Shown here one piece after another: positions 38,268-48,494 of a stretch of DNA of 48,494 nt (its first letter is position 1; every line of letters begins with the position of its first letter). Source of the DNA: Pseudovibrio sp. JCM 19062. GTDB lineage: Bacteria; Pseudomonadota; Alphaproteobacteria; Rhizobiales; Stappiaceae. Under the pieces are notes generated by a model. It searched no databases, was not told the origin of the DNA, and saw nothing but the letters and a program-made list of their open reading frames with translations. The position numbers and the translations under genes were made by a program. Location: NCBI GenBank assembly GCA_001310715.1, contig BAXV01000027.1:1-48494 (forward strand), written 5' to 3'.

Positions 38268-39148
38268 TCAAAAAAATGCGGGCTCAGGCGGCGGCAGAGT
38301 GCCTGCAGCATTTTTGGCGTTAGAATCAAGCCAAAGCTCGCCGCGATTTCTAAGGGTATTGTAGATACTTGCAGCGAGTTCGCGGGCGATGCTCCCTGCC
38401 CAGTAGTCCGGCAAGGCTTGCAACGGCAGCTCCGGGTCTTTCAGGACCAGCCGTCTGAGGTCATGAATGAGCATGATGCGCAGTATCAGCGCCGTCTCTG
38501 ATGAGATGTTCAAGTCGCTGGCTGCGTTGCCCTCAAGGCAATCATGAAGCTACGATATGTCGCGATGAACTCGCTGTAGCCTTGCTGTAGGCTTTCAAGG
38601 TTCCATGCCTGCTGTGCCAGTTGTGCGGTCTTGTCGGCTGGGGCTCTCGATTGTAGGTAGACGATCTTTTCGCAGGACTGCGGCGGCGATAGTTGGCCGC
38701 TATACGGTTTGATCAGGACATTGGGGGCAATAGCGCCATAGCCCTGCCCTATCAAGCGCTCGCGGCGCTCAGACCTGTCGTCCCCTTCGGTCAGGATCGC
38801 TGTGATCCAGCGTCCATTGCCTCTGGCCGGACCACGGGCATAGATCCGCGGCGTTGCCTGACCGAACGCTTCTTTACCCATACTTGTGAGGCGATAGAAG
38901 GAGTTACGACCAATGCGGGTTCGCTCCAACCAGCCGTCAGAAGCCAGCCGAGACATGGCTGTGCGCACCACACCAGAGTTGATGCCAATCATCTGCATGA
39001 TTTGGGTAATGTTGCCCATCCAGAGTTCGCCGCCGCGTGGGGCAACGCAGTCTCCGAAGATTGAGATGATCATGGACCATGAGCGAATTGGTTTTTGCGC
39101 GTGAAAGCGATCAAGGAGCCGTTTTTGTTCGGTTTCAAGAATGCTCAC
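38268..39148 (-). CDS. paaX: Transcriptional regulator PaaX (one apparent frameshift)
   Basis: PaaX is the classical phenylacetyl-CoA-responsive repressor of paa genes. The N-terminal winged helix spans RSWSMIISIFGDCVAPRGGE to INSGVVRTAMSRLASDGWLE, followed by RIGRNSFYRLTSMGKEAFGQ. The middle domain has RWITAILTEGDD. The C-terminal domain continues in a new frame after a break near 38515 as LRIMLIHDLRRLVLKDPELP. The GTG at 39148 (VSILETEQKRLL) is the most family-like start. About 293 residues. It is upstream of paaA on the same strand, 150 bases away, with the operator probably in that gap. Confidence 0.88.
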
Positions 39149-39284
39149 GTTGCAACGCCTTTTCAAATTTGAAAGCTGCATCTTTGTAAGGGGTGTATGC
39201 AGCCCAGTGCAAGTCTCTGGTTGAAAGGAGTAATCACGCGCACTGCTTCTGGTGGCGTGCCTGATCTGCACCGGACAATACTAA

Positions 39285-39316
39285 AAAAGCCGGAGGCTGC
39301 CGCCTCCGGCTCTTCT
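39285..39316 (-). terminator. Terminator after the 5'-nucleotidase gene
   Basis: On the minus strand AGCCGGAGGC and GCCTCCGGCT form a ten-base stem with a GGCA-type loop, followed by six T. It comes 23 bases after the nucleotidase stop. Confidence 0.88.
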
Positions 39317-39338
39317 TCACTTACTCAAAAGAGTGAGC

Positions 39339-40936
39339 TTATTTTGCAGTTGCATCGGTGATGCGACCGTCAAGTTTTGGCTGGTATGCGCCACCCTGTG
39401 CTTTCAGGTAGTCAGCAAGTACGAACTCAAGGCCTGGGCCGTAGTCGTATGCGTTTTTGCCTTCAGCAGCAAAGATCTTGTAACCGTCACCACCGTTACG
39501 AACGTAGTTGTTGGTTGCAAGCTTGTAGACCTTTTCTGCGTCGATTGCAGAACCGTCTGCCAAGGTTACTTCAACCACACGCTCACCAGCAGGTTTGGAA
39601 GCGTCGAAGGTGAACTTCAGACCAGCAACCTGTGGGAAGCGGCCAGCGCCTTCTTCGATCTGGGACAGACCGGTTTCCAGAGCGACTTTGATGAACTTAC
39701 CCTGAAGCTCAAAGGTCGCCAGAGTGTTCTGGAAAGGAAGAACTGCCAGAGCTTCGCCCATGGTTACTTCGCCAGCGTCGATAGAAGCGCGCAGACCACC
39801 ACCGTTGGTGATTGCGATTTCAACGCCCTGATCTTTGGTTGCTGCAAGCATAGCGTCTGCTACGAGAACACCCATCTCACACTCACGTGCGCGGCAGGAC
39901 TTGCGGTCACCATCAACTGGAGCTGAGGTTGCGCCGATAATTTCGGTGCGGATCTCGTCAAGTGGACCAGCCAGCTCAGCGATACGTGCTTTGATTTCAT
40001 CGTTTTCAGCGATCTTCGCGTCCATGATGATTGGCTCACCAGCTGCTTCGATCACGTCACCGTTGTCGTCAAACTTTACGTTCAGCTCGCCGAGGAACTT
40101 GCCGTAAGCGTATGCAGAGACGATTGCAGTTTTCTTTCCGTCCGGACCTGCAACCCAAGTTGGGTAAGGACCTTCAGCGCGGTCAGAGGTGTTGGACAGG
40201 TAGGTGTTGGTGTGACCACCAACGATCACGTCGATACCTGAAACAGCCGCTGCAACTTTTTTGTCAACGTCGTAACCAGAGTGAGACAGGATAACGATCT
40301 TGTTCACGCCTTCAGCCTGCAGCTTTGCAACCTGAGTTGTTGCTGCCTGGATTGGGTCGAAGAACTTAACGTTCTCACCTGGCTAGCCAGATCACCGGTG
40401 TCATCTGGTGTCAGGCCGATGAGGCCGATTTTCTCGCCGCCGCGCTCAATAATTGTTGTTGGCATCAAAACGTCAACGAGTTTCGCTTCTTTGGAAACGT
40501 CAGCGTTTGCGAGCAGAACAGGGAATTCAACCGCATCCATGAAGCCACGCAGAACTTCCGGGCCATCGTCGAATTCGTGGTTGCCGACGGTCATTGCGTC
40601 GTAACCAAGAGCGTTCATGAATTCTGCTGCAGCTTTACCCTTGTAGTAAGTGTAGAACAGGGAACCTTGGAACTGGTCACCACCGTCCACGAGGATAGAG
40701 TTTTCTGCTGCTGCGCGGCGCTCTTCGACTGCTGTTATCAAACGGGCAGTGCCACCCAAACACTTGCCTGCAGCATCATCCTTTGCGGAACAATTCGAGT
40801 CATATTTGTTGATTGGCTCGATGCGGGAATGGAAATCATTCGTGTGCAAAATGGTCAGATTAAAATCTGCCATAGCCGGCGCGGAAACGCCCAAAGACAG
40901 CAATAGCGCAGATGCGCCCAAGAGATGCTTTTTCAT
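39339..40936 (-). CDS. Periplasmic 5'-nucleotidase/2',3'-cyclic phosphodiesterase, UshA-like (one apparent frameshift)
   Basis: MKKHLLGASALLLSLGVSAP is a Sec signal, cut probably after AMA. The metallophosphatase domain has LTILHTNDFHSRIEP (metal ligands Asp and His), VDGGDQFQG, MTVGNHEFDDG (NHE motif), ILSHSGYDVDK and IVGGHTNTYL. The 5_nucleotid_C domain has the substrate-stacking region ITNGGGLRASIDAGEVTMGE and ends NNYVRNGGDGYKIFAAEG. One break near 40385 (between GDLAS and ENVKFFDP). Joined, about 532 residues. It salvages nucleotides by removing phosphate in the periplasm. An odd insert, KSCRARECEMG, carries two Cys likely to form a disulfide. Stand-alone gene. Confidence 0.9.
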
Positions 40937-41281
40937 AGGTCTTGCCCTTATCCAATTGCCCCAAGCAATTTAACGAGACGGCTACGCGATAATCTCTTTA
41001 TCCGCGCAAACCTCCCAATAACACGCTCGGTACAATTGCCCATAACGGGGACAGGCACAAGACTAAACTCGATAAAAATTAGTACCTATTTGAAAAAAAA
41101 TTCAGAGCCTGACTTTTTTGTCGCGACCCGTTTTACCCTCTGTTTCAAGAGGTTGGATTATTGATATTTCCATTAATATATCAAATTGTTGGCTCAATAA
41201 TCCGGGGACTGAAAGTTATGCCAATTTAGTGAAAATTATTCGTAAAATCTTCAATTTCTCGAAATATTTATCCCCAAATGC
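40937..41281. other. AT-rich intergenic region upstream of the 5'-nucleotidase
   Basis: About 345 bases holding the nucleotidase promoter and the end of the yacG transcript. I see no gene. CCTCT-GTTTCA-AGAGG (near 41139-41154) is a small hairpin of unclear role. Confidence 0.35.
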
Positions 41282-41485
41282 TCAATGCATATTACGTGGA
41301 TTCTCTAGGTCTGACATATCAGTTTCGGAGAATTCTTCCTCAACGGCTGGCACGGAGTAGCTGCCACTCAACCATTTATTGAGATCCACTTGCCTACACC
41401 TGACTGAGCAAAACGGCTTTGTTGCCTCTTGCGTTGGTTTATTGCAGATCGGGCACTTGGCCGACTTGGTTGATGGCTTCGTCAT
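41282..41485 (-). CDS. yacG: DNA gyrase inhibitor YacG
   Basis: A 67-residue zinc-finger protein. The four zinc-binding Cys are in KCPICNKPT and KPFCSVRCRQVDLNKWLSG, with the conserved RCRxxDLxxW signature. The acidic tail EEEFSETDMSDLE is usual for alphaproteobacterial YacG. In E. coli it binds GyrB and inhibits gyrase. The start is the second Met of the open frame (MTKPSTKSAKC). In many alphaproteobacteria it directly follows maf, but here an unrelated gene and about 370 empty bases lie between them. Confidence 0.9.
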   Translation of the reverse strand: MTKPSTKSAKCPICNKPTQEATKPFCSVRCRQVDLNKWLSGSYSVPAVEEEFSETDMSDLENPRNMH

Positions 41486-41497
41486 GGCATCTCTCAA

Positions 41498-41869
41498 CAG
41501 CTGGTTTCGATCCTTGGCGGATATGACGGTTTTCTGTCCGGCACAGCAGAGTATTTATCTGTGCCTCTAGCCAGAAACCTACGGGACTTCAAGTCATAAT
41601 GTCAGATCAATTTTGGATCTGCATGATTTTGGGTCCGGAGCGTAGTCCCGCTACTTCACACGTAGAAATTATTTCCTAAATCTACGATGTTAATCAGTTT
41701 GGGTGCAAACAACTTTGCAGCGCATAAAGTTCGTACTAAGATTACTCAGACAACATCTTGGGGCTAAGCACTCTTGGGGGTCAGATAATTCGGAGAACAA
41801 ACACTTCTACGAGGATGCCTGGAGTTCACGATGGGTTTTAGTCGATCTTGCAAGCTAGGGTAGCGAATA
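41498..41869. other. Intergenic region between yacG and the ABM-like gene
   Basis: About 370 bases with no gene that I can support. It contains the promoters for divergent yacG and the ABM-domain gene, and possibly debris from an insertion between yacG and maf. Confidence 0.35.
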
Positions 41870-42229
41870 ATGAACAATGAAGTTTCCTGGATCCTCACAT
41901 CGCGCCTGGTGACCACTCAACCCAAGGTCTTTGAAGACCTGATGGTCGAGATGGCGAAAGCCGTGCAACAGATGCAGGGCGGAACGACGGCGTATGTGTG
42001 GTACCTTAGTGAAGACGGGCAATCGAGCGAGATTTTTGCAAGTTTCGAGAGTAGCGACGCAGCCATCCTGCATATGGCATGGTTCTCAAGCACCTATGCC
42101 AAACAGTTCATGGACACGCTGCATCCAACAGGAATGACTGTTTACGGTAAGCCAACACAAGAACTACGCGACGCGCTTGCCAGCTTGTCTCCACGGTACC
42201 TGCAAACCGTTGGTGGATTTGCACGATAG
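41870..42229 (+). CDS. ABM-like (antibiotic biosynthesis monooxygenase fold) small protein
   Basis: 119 residues, intact. VSWILTSRLVTTQPKVFEDL, a central YVWYLSEDGQSSEIFASFES and AAILHMAWFSSTYAKQFMDT form the ferredoxin-like dimeric alpha-beta barrel plan seen in ABM/YgiN-type proteins. In those proteins the fold serves as quinol monooxygenase or non-catalytic stress protein; the role here is unknown. It is convergent with maf (11-base gap) and is transcribed against the surrounding conserved cluster, so it looks like an insertion. Confidence 0.65.
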   Translation: MNNEVSWILTSRLVTTQPKVFEDLMVEMAKAVQQMQGGTTAYVWYLSEDGQSSEIFASFESSDAAILHMAWFSSTYAKQFMDTLHPTGMTVYGKPTQELRDALASLSPRYLQTVGGFAR

Positions 42230-42240
42230 CAGCCGAAACC

Positions 42241-42876
42241 TCAGGCAGCTGGCACGGCGTCTTCATCCCAAGTCTTTTGCACTGGGTAGCCTGCGGATTG
42301 CAGGAGGCTAGCAGTCTCCAGGAGCGGCAAACCGACCACGCTTGGGTATGACCCAATCACGCGCGCTATAAACGCGCCAGCGAGCCCCTGAATGGCATAT
42401 CCGCCTGCTTTGCCGCGCCACTCGCCCGACGCGAGGTACTTCTCCGTGTCATGAGAGGACAGGCGACGGAAACGGACGCGGGTTTCAACCAGCTTTGTGC
42501 GGACCACACCGTCAGGCATGTTCACGCAAACGCCGGTATAGACCTTGTGCATACGCCCGGAGAGAAGCTGAAGGCAAACACTGGCCTGCTCCTTACTTTC
42601 AGCTTTGGGCAAAACACGGCGGCCCACTGCAACAACCGTATCCGACCCCAGGATGATGGCATTTGCTTTATCATCATCCCTGTCGATCAGAACACGTGCG
42701 GCGGCAGCTTTACCGCGAGCAAGTCTTTGCGCCAGTGCACGCGGGCTTTCCCCACGCACCGGCGTCTCATCAATGTCTGCTGGCAAGAGGAAGTCCGGTT
42801 CAATACCAATCTGCTGAAGTAACGCCAGACGACGTGGTGACCCGGAGGCCAATACCAGCGGCAGTTCTTTGGTCAT
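42241..42876 (-). CDS. maf: Maf-like nucleoside triphosphate pyrophosphatase
   Basis: Maf proteins hydrolyse dTTP, UTP or modified nucleotides to monophosphates, acting as house-cleaning enzymes. The start is [20 protein letters not shown] with the SxSPRR signature, then [20 protein letters not shown], the catalytic [11 protein letters not shown], and [16 protein letters not shown] with the Maf YAIQG motif. 211 residues from the ATG at 42876 (MTKELP); an upstream start at 42915 is not needed. Lies downstream of infA in the usual order. Confidence 0.93.
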   Translation of the reverse strand: MTKELPLVLASGSPRRLALLQQIGIEPDFLLPADIDETPVRGESPRALAQRLARGKAAAARVLIDRDDDKANAIILGSDTVVAVGRRVLPKAESKEQASVCLQLLSGRMHKVYTGVCVNMPDGVVRTKLVETRVRFRRLSSHDTEKYLASGEWRGKAGGYAIQGLAGAFIARVIGSYPSVVGLPLLETASLLQSAGYPVQKTWDEDAVPAA

Positions 42877-42958
42877 TTTGCCAGTTCCCCGATAGAATTT
42901 CAGACCAGAGTACAACTAAGGCAGGTTCGTCGTTTTGAACCCGCGCTCAGTGGATCGT

Positions 42959-43177
42959 TTATTTGTAACGATAAGTGATACGACCCTTCGTCAGGTCATA
43001 TGGTGTCATTTCCACGAGCACTTTATCGCCAGCCAGAACACGAATACGGTTCTTACGCATACGACCAGCAGTGTGAGCGATGATTTCGTGATCATTTTCA
43101 AGTTTCACACGAAAAGTCGCATTAGGAAGGAGTTCGACGACGACGCCTGGAAACTCCAGCATTTCTTCTTTAGCCAT
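42959..43177 (-). CDS. infA: Translation initiation factor IF-1
   Basis: 72 residues, exactly family size: [20 protein letters not shown], then [20 protein letters not shown] and [20 protein letters not shown], an S1/OB fold that binds the ribosomal A site during initiation. The start is set by homology; the upstream frame to 43315 is non-coding. Essential and intact. It sits between the phosphatase and maf genes. Confidence 0.97.
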   Translation of the reverse strand: MAKEEMLEFPGVVVELLPNATFRVKLENDHEIIAHTAGRMRKNRIRVLAGDKVLVEMTPYDLTKGRITYRYK

Positions 43178-43349
43178 TAGGATTCCTGATTTGTTAAATG
43201 GAATTTTCGCGGAACCTACCGGATAACTCGCCAAATGTGAACAGGCTTCCACCACTTCTTGGAGGGCTGTTTGACGAGTTTTACCGCATATTCCTTGTTT
43301 TAGGGTGGAAAACATACACTGAAACTACGGAGAGAGCATTTTCAGCAGC

Positions 43350-43781
43350 TTATTGCATGCGTTGTTCGATTTTTCGCTTCAGTGTATCACGGACCATTCT
43401 GTAGGCATCCATAATCTGCGAACGGCTGCCTGTTGCCACTGTAGGATCAATTGTCGGCCAATATTCGACATCTACGTGTTGGGTGCGTGTTTGCTCCAAT
43501 GCCATATGGTGGGCTTCCGGGGCAAGCGTTACAACCAGATCGAACCCATCCTCCGCCAAATCCTCAAAGGTTTTGGGCTGGTGATTGCCCAGATCTACCC
43601 CAAGCTCCTCCATGACAGAATCAACAAAGGGGTCGCGTTCACCTGCAAAAACACCGCAGGAGCGCGTATAGACCTGTTTGGGAAAGAGCAGATTGGTCAA
43701 ACCCTCTGCCATCGGGGAGCGAACCGCGTTCATTCTGCAGATAAACAGAATGGAATTGGGCCGTGACATAAACTCGGCCAT
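43350..43781 (-). CDS. Low-molecular-weight phosphatase family protein (LMW-PTP/ArsC fold)
   Basis: About 143 residues. The P-loop is ILFICRMNAVRSPMAEGLTN, a C-x5-R-S phosphatase signature (Cys then Arg six residues later). The general acid region is near EYWPTIDPTVATG, with an Asp as expected. It probably hydrolyses phosphotyrosine or small phosphate esters; arsenate reduction is possible for the fold but not supported by context. The start at 43781 (MAEFMSRPNS) overlaps the UPF0262 stop by one codon or so, showing operon structure. It belongs to the conserved hisD-UPF0262-phosphatase-infA block. Confidence 0.87.
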   Translation of the reverse strand: MAEFMSRPNSILFICRMNAVRSPMAEGLTNLLFPKQVYTRSCGVFAGERDPFVDSVMEELGVDLGNHQPKTFEDLAEDGFDLVVTLAPEAHHMALEQTRTQHVDVEYWPTIDPTVATGSRSQIMDAYRMVRDTLKRKIEQRMQ

Positions 43782-43783
43782 GT

Positions 43784-44293
43784 CTACCCCCGATGTTGCA
43801 AAGCGCAAATGAGCGTAAACAGGCGGCGAGCGGTTTGGTGGTCGATGGTGATTTTCCCTTTCAGGCGTTCTTCCAATATGCAGGCGCCGTCGTCATGCAG
43901 TCCGCGACGCCCCATATCGATCGCTTCAATTTGTTTGGGAGAGGCACTTCGAATTGCATCGTAGTAGCTCTCGCAAATCATGAAGTAATCTTTGATAATC
44001 TTCCGGAAAGGGGTCAGAGAGAGGATATGGGTTGCGATTTCACTTCCCATTTCATCCCGAACTCCCAGTACAAGCTTGCGCTTGATCATAGCCAGATCCA
44101 GTCGGTACGGGCCCTGATCGGGCCCGACCGGAGAAAACATGTTTTCTTCTACCAGATCAAAGATAGCAATCTTCCGCTCCCGCTCAACGTCTTTGTCGGC
44201 GCGGATAATAGAATCAGGATCAAGGACCACCTCAAAGAGGCGCTCTCCTTCTTTTTGTCTCTGCTCTTCGTTTACAGGGACTTCCTTATTCAT
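43784..44293 (-). CDS. UPF0262 family protein
   Basis: 169 residues, intact. The family is alphaproteobacterial and of unknown function. Conserved blocks include [60 protein letters not shown] and [20 protein letters not shown]. It is mostly helical and acidic with no signal or membrane segment, so cytoplasmic. It sits 30 bases downstream of hisD and overlaps the start region of the phosphatase gene, the usual alphaproteobacterial order. Confidence 0.93.
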   Translation of the reverse strand: MNKEVPVNEEQRQKEGERLFEVVLDPDSIIRADKDVERERKIAIFDLVEENMFSPVGPDQGPYRLDLAMIKRKLVLGVRDEMGSEIATHILSLTPFRKIIKDYFMICESYYDAIRSASPKQIEAIDMGRRGLHDDGACILEERLKGKITIDHQTARRLFTLICALQHRG

Positions 44294-44324
44294 CGAACGA
44301 TCTTTTCCCTACTGGGTCAGTTGG

Positions 44325-45620
44325 TTAGTGATTTAAGCGAATGGATACCGAACGGCCGTGGGCCTGTAAGCCTTCCACTTCTGCCAAAGTGACAGCTGCC
44401 GGACCGATCTGCGCCAGATTTTCCGGGTTACAGCGCAAGAGCGAGGTTCTTTTTACAAATTCCAGCGTTGACAGACCTGAGGAAAACCGAGCAGAGCGAG
44501 CTGTTGGCAGCACGTGGTTGGAGCCGCCCACATAGTCGCCGATTGCCTCTGGTGTATAACGGCCCACAAAGACGGCACCAGCGTTTCTCATTTTCGGCAG
44601 CAGTGCGTCAGGGTCATCAACACAAAGCTCAAGGTGTTCCGGTGCGAAACGGTTAGAGAGCACCATTGCCTCATCGAGATTATCGACTGTAATGATCGCG
44701 CCGAAGTCATTCCAGCTCTGACGGGCCACATCGGCTCGTGGCAGTGTGGTGAGCTGGCGCTCGACTGCCTCTTCAACGGCACTAGCCAGTTCTTCACTGT
44801 CCGTGATGAGGATGGATTGGGCGACCGGATCGTGCTCTGCCTGAGAGAGCAAATCGACAGCAACCCAGTCCGGACTGTTGTTTTTGTCAGCGACAACAAG
44901 GATTTCGGAGGGACCAGCGATCATATCAATGCCGACGGTTCCGAACACGCGGCGCTTTGCGGCGGAAACGAATGCATTACCGGGGCCGACGATTTTGGAA
45001 ACTGGCGCAATTGTCTCAGTGCCGTAAGCGAGTGCGCCAATAGCCTGAGCACCACCGATACGGTAAATCTCAGAGACGCCAGCCATTTTGGCAGCAGCAA
45101 GTACGAGCGGGTTGAGCACATTGTCCGGGCTCGGAACAACCATCACGATCCGCTCTACACCCGCGACTTTTGCAGGGACGACATTCATCAAAACGGAGGA
45201 CGGATAACTGGCAAGACCACCGGGGACGTAAACACCGACGGCTTCAACGGCGGTCCAGATCGCACCCAGTTCTACGCCGATTGCGTCTTTGTAGGTGTAG
45301 CTTTCCGGCAGCTGCTTTTGGTGGTGAGAACGAATCCGGTCATGGGCAAGCTGCAGTGCTTCCAGTGTATTTGCCGGAATCTGAGCAACAGCTGCATCTA
45401 TCTCGGCTTCAGTTACCTTGAGCTCGCCCATAGACTTGGCCGACATGCGGTCAAATTTATTGGTGTAATCGAGCACGGCAGCATCCCCGCGCGTTTCGAC
45501 ATCCCGCAGAATGTCGCGCACGATATGGTCCACGTCCTCTGAAGTTTCCCGCTTGCTTCCAAGCAGGGCACGAATTTCGTCTTCGAAACCTTCAGACTTT
45601 GAGGAGAGCTTTATCGCCAC
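44325..45620 (-). CDS. hisD: Histidinol dehydrogenase
   Basis: Catalyses the last two steps of histidine synthesis, L-histidinol to L-histidine with two NAD. 431 intact residues. Zinc and catalytic residues appear in DLLSQAEHDPVAQS (Gln and His ligands) and RFAPEHLELCVDDPDALLPK (Glu-His pair), with GNAFVSAAKRRVFG in the NAD region and DYVGGSNHVLPTARSAR near the C-terminus. The start is GTG at 45620, behind GGGAA. It is downstream of DUF2948 and murA on the same strand. Confidence 0.96.
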   Translation of the reverse strand: MAIKLSSKSEGFEDEIRALLGSKRETSEDVDHIVRDILRDVETRGDAAVLDYTNKFDRMSAKSMGELKVTEAEIDAAVAQIPANTLEALQLAHDRIRSHHQKQLPESYTYKDAIGVELGAIWTAVEAVGVYVPGGLASYPSSVLMNVVPAKVAGVERIVMVVPSPDNVLNPLVLAAAKMAGVSEIYRIGGAQAIGALAYGTETIAPVSKIVGPGNAFVSAAKRRVFGTVGIDMIAGPSEILVVADKNNSPDWVAVDLLSQAEHDPVAQSILITDSEELASAVEEAVERQLTTLPRADVARQSWNDFGAIITVDNLDEAMVLSNRFAPEHLELCVDDPDALLPKMRNAGAVFVGRYTPEAIGDYVGGSNHVLPTARSARFSSGLSTLEFVKRTSLLRCNPENLAQIGPAAVTLAEVEGLQAHGRSVSIRLNH

Positions 45621-45746
45621 GTTATCATTCCCAATTTATTTTATTTCCCGGAAAAGTCCTTCCCGAGATTATGTTAGATTATTCGATAGAGGATCCAAGC
45701 CTTCAGGTTGTACGGGTATTTTACGAAACTATACCGCGCTTTCCAA

Positions 45747-46195
45747 TTAGCCTTCCAGATGATGTTCGGGTCTGTTATCGGTTTCCCAAACAGCGCCCAG
45801 ATCTGCCAGCTGCGCTTCGATGCACTCGATATTTGCTGCAATAACAGCCCCACCGGAAAACTCAAGCTTCAACTGACCTGCTGGTGCATTTGTCTCTTCA
45901 AACAGTACACAAAGCAGAGACAGGACCATGTCCTTGTTTGATTGATTGATTTTTTTTGCGCTTTAACTGCATCTACCCGCGAGATGGACAGAACAGAACG
46001 GGCACGCATTCTTTGTTTCTGGTTGCTGGCGTCTGTTTCCCAAAGGTATCGGTTCATTGTCAGAACCAGACGACGCTCGGCAGGTAAGTACTTGATATCC
46101 GCGAGCTTCAGAACGCTGTCCTGAATCATGGAAGAGATGATCTGCAAATCTTCCTTATCCAGCGCCATCAGCTTCATTGGTTTTACCTGTTCCAT
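45747..46195 (-). CDS. DUF2948 family protein (one apparent frameshift)
   Basis: An alphaproteobacterial family of unknown function, typically encoded between murA and hisD, as here. MEQVKPMKLMALDKEDLQII begins at 46195 after AAGGGACC. The core is LADIKYLPAERRLVLTMNRY, and the second part MVLSLLCVLFEETNAPAGQL with EFSGGAVIAANIECIEAQLA follows in another frame. The break is in a run of eight T (45950-45957 on the plus strand), where nine would keep the frame. Joined, about 149 residues. Confidence 0.88.
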
Positions 46196-46352
46196 ATTGG
46201 TCCCTTGCAGAATTATTTGTCCCGCACATCGTAGATACGCGCGGGACAGACTTCCTATTACAACAATTTATAGAAAAATATCTATGAATGAACACATGGG
46301 ATTTCAAGCACGGGGATACGCTGCAGTTTCGTTGCGAAAAAAATCCATGAAA

Positions 46353-46384
46353 AAAACCCGGCCTGAAAAACAGTCCGGGTTCAG
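46353..46384 (-). terminator. Terminator after murA
   Basis: On the minus strand AACCCGGA and a matching CCGGGTT form a GC-rich stem around a loop containing CTGTTTTTCAG, which itself can pair, followed by seven T. It lies about 20 bases beyond the murA stop, so murA and DUF2948-hisD are probably separate transcripts. Confidence 0.85.
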
Positions 46385-46403
46385 ACAGTTAGTTCACTGT
46401 TTA

Positions 46404-47690
<1,287 letters not shown>

Positions 47691-48000
47691 ATTTCTTATA
47701 ACCCCAATCAAGCCCGCAGCGGGAAATACAATTTATTGAAGAATTGACGGTGCCCACTAACATTAGGGCTATGGCATAAGCAAGGCAGTGGCCCTGCCCA
47801 GTCTCGTCCCCATCAGTTTTCCCCAATAGATCCTACGTATATTTCTTAGTTAGCGGGATCTATCAGCGCTGCAGTGTCTTCTCTCACTCAAGCCTTTCAG
47901 CTTCCAGCGATTTTTTTCATATCTATCTAATTTAGCGAAAAATGCTAGATTTTTGCTTAACGCAGCCTGTTGCTCGCCACAGCCCGCACAGCAGCCCCCA
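47691..48000. other. Intergenic region upstream of murA
   Basis: About 310 bases with no gene recognised. It must hold the murA promoter. No RNA gene or obvious repeat seen. Confidence 0.4.
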
Positions 48001-48156
48001 CTAGTCGTCCCCGGCGTTTTTCTTAGCAGCCTGCTTTCTGCGGCGCAGGTTTGCGCGTAAAGCTTCTGCCAGACGATCTGCTTTGGGATCGTTTTTCGTC
48101 GTCGACGCAGACTTCGAGGTCTTATCTACACTTTCGGTTTTCTTTGAATCTGTCAT
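48001..48156 (-). CDS. Conserved-looking 51-residue basic protein
   Basis: Reading from the ATG at 48156: MTDSKKTESVDKTSKSASTT, then KNDPKADRLAEALRANLRRR and KQAAKKNAGDD, stop TAG at 48001. The polar N-terminus is probably disordered, and DRLAEALRANLRRRKQ is an amphipathic basic helix. Small alphaproteobacterial proteins with the ending ALRANLxRRK encoded near murA are familiar to me, but I know no function; RNA or DNA contact is a guess from charge. The ribosome site is weak (AGGTGTTGGCC). Confidence 0.65.
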   Translation of the reverse strand: MTDSKKTESVDKTSKSASTTKNDPKADRLAEALRANLRRRKQAAKKNAGDD

Positions 48157-48406
48157 GGCCAACACCTACACGAGGAAGGGAATGAAGCCAAGTCCCTCGA
48201 TATACTACAAGTCCATGGCAATACTCTCATTTCGCAGTGTTATTCAGTTTCCACAGAACTGCCGCTAAAACCCCTTGCAGGTTTAAAAAGGTTATGACAT
48301 AAGCCTCCTCGTTCCGAGGGCAGCGCCCACGGAGCACTTACCTCGTTGCAAAGAACGCTGGTTTGAAAGACATTGGAAGCACTTATGTGCTTCAGATTTA
48401 TGCGAT

Positions 48407-48481
<75 letters not shown>

Positions 48482-48494
48482 TTCTTTCAATAGC

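Noticed and set aside
43350..43781. Arsenate reductase call for the LMW-PTP-like gene
   Set aside because: The C-x5-R loop fits the fold, but there are no ars genes nearby and the gene belongs to a conserved housekeeping block.

Overview
The window reads as chromosome of a marine-type alphaproteobacterium, most likely Hyphomicrobiales (Stappiaceae, Pseudovibrio-like; this is inference). Grounds: the alphaproteobacterial block murA-DUF2948-hisD-UPF0262-phosphatase-infA-maf with yacG near it, an RpiR-type inositol regulator, an IolC with a C-terminal DUF2090 domain, and about 105-bp palindromic intergenic repeats resembling rhizobial RIME1/Brucella Bru-RS elements.

Layout: 0-6 kb, a small membrane protein, rRNA-modification genes rsuA and rsmC, release factor prfC, an orphan outer-membrane beta-barrel and an NTF2-like protein. 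6-11 kb, a tandem GNAT, a GT2 glycosyltransferase fused to a YdjC/ChbG deacetylase, an ArnT-like GT39 enzyme and tRNA-Phe. 11-23.5 kb, a myo-inositol locus: Gfo/Idh dehydrogenase, ABC importer (ATPase, permease, binding protein) and, divergently, an RpiR regulator with iolC-D-E-B-G. 23.5-28.8 kb, part of phenylacetate catabolism (paaN, paaG, paaI, paaK, TetR regulator). 28.8-34.4 kb, an acetyltransferase, a GST, two cold-shock-domain genes, an orphan Ddl-like ATP-grasp ligase and a MarR/PACE efflux pair. 34.4-39.2 kb, the ring-epoxidase operon paaABCDE with PaaX. 39.3-48.5 kb, a periplasmic 5'-nucleotidase, yacG, maf, infA, hisD, murA and tRNA-Thr.

How the parts fit: inositol is imported, oxidised (IolG), dehydrated, ring-opened and isomerised (IolE, D, B), phosphorylated and cleaved (IolC-DUF2090). 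Phenylacetate is activated by PaaK, epoxidised by PaaABC(D)E, isomerised by PaaG and opened with PaaN; paaF/H/J and iolA are not in the window. The most interesting candidate system is the GT2-deacetylase fusion plus ArnT-like transferase (7.4-10.7 kb), which looks like a two-gene version of the Francisella FlmF2-NaxD-FlmK or Bordetella Lgm pathways that put hexosamine on lipid A.

Caution: I count about 50 apparent single-base frameshifts, including three in murA and a missing base in the tRNA-Phe T-stem. Most sit in short homopolymers. The simplest explanation is sequencing or assembly indels, so frameshifted genes are annotated over their full span as CDS, with break positions given.
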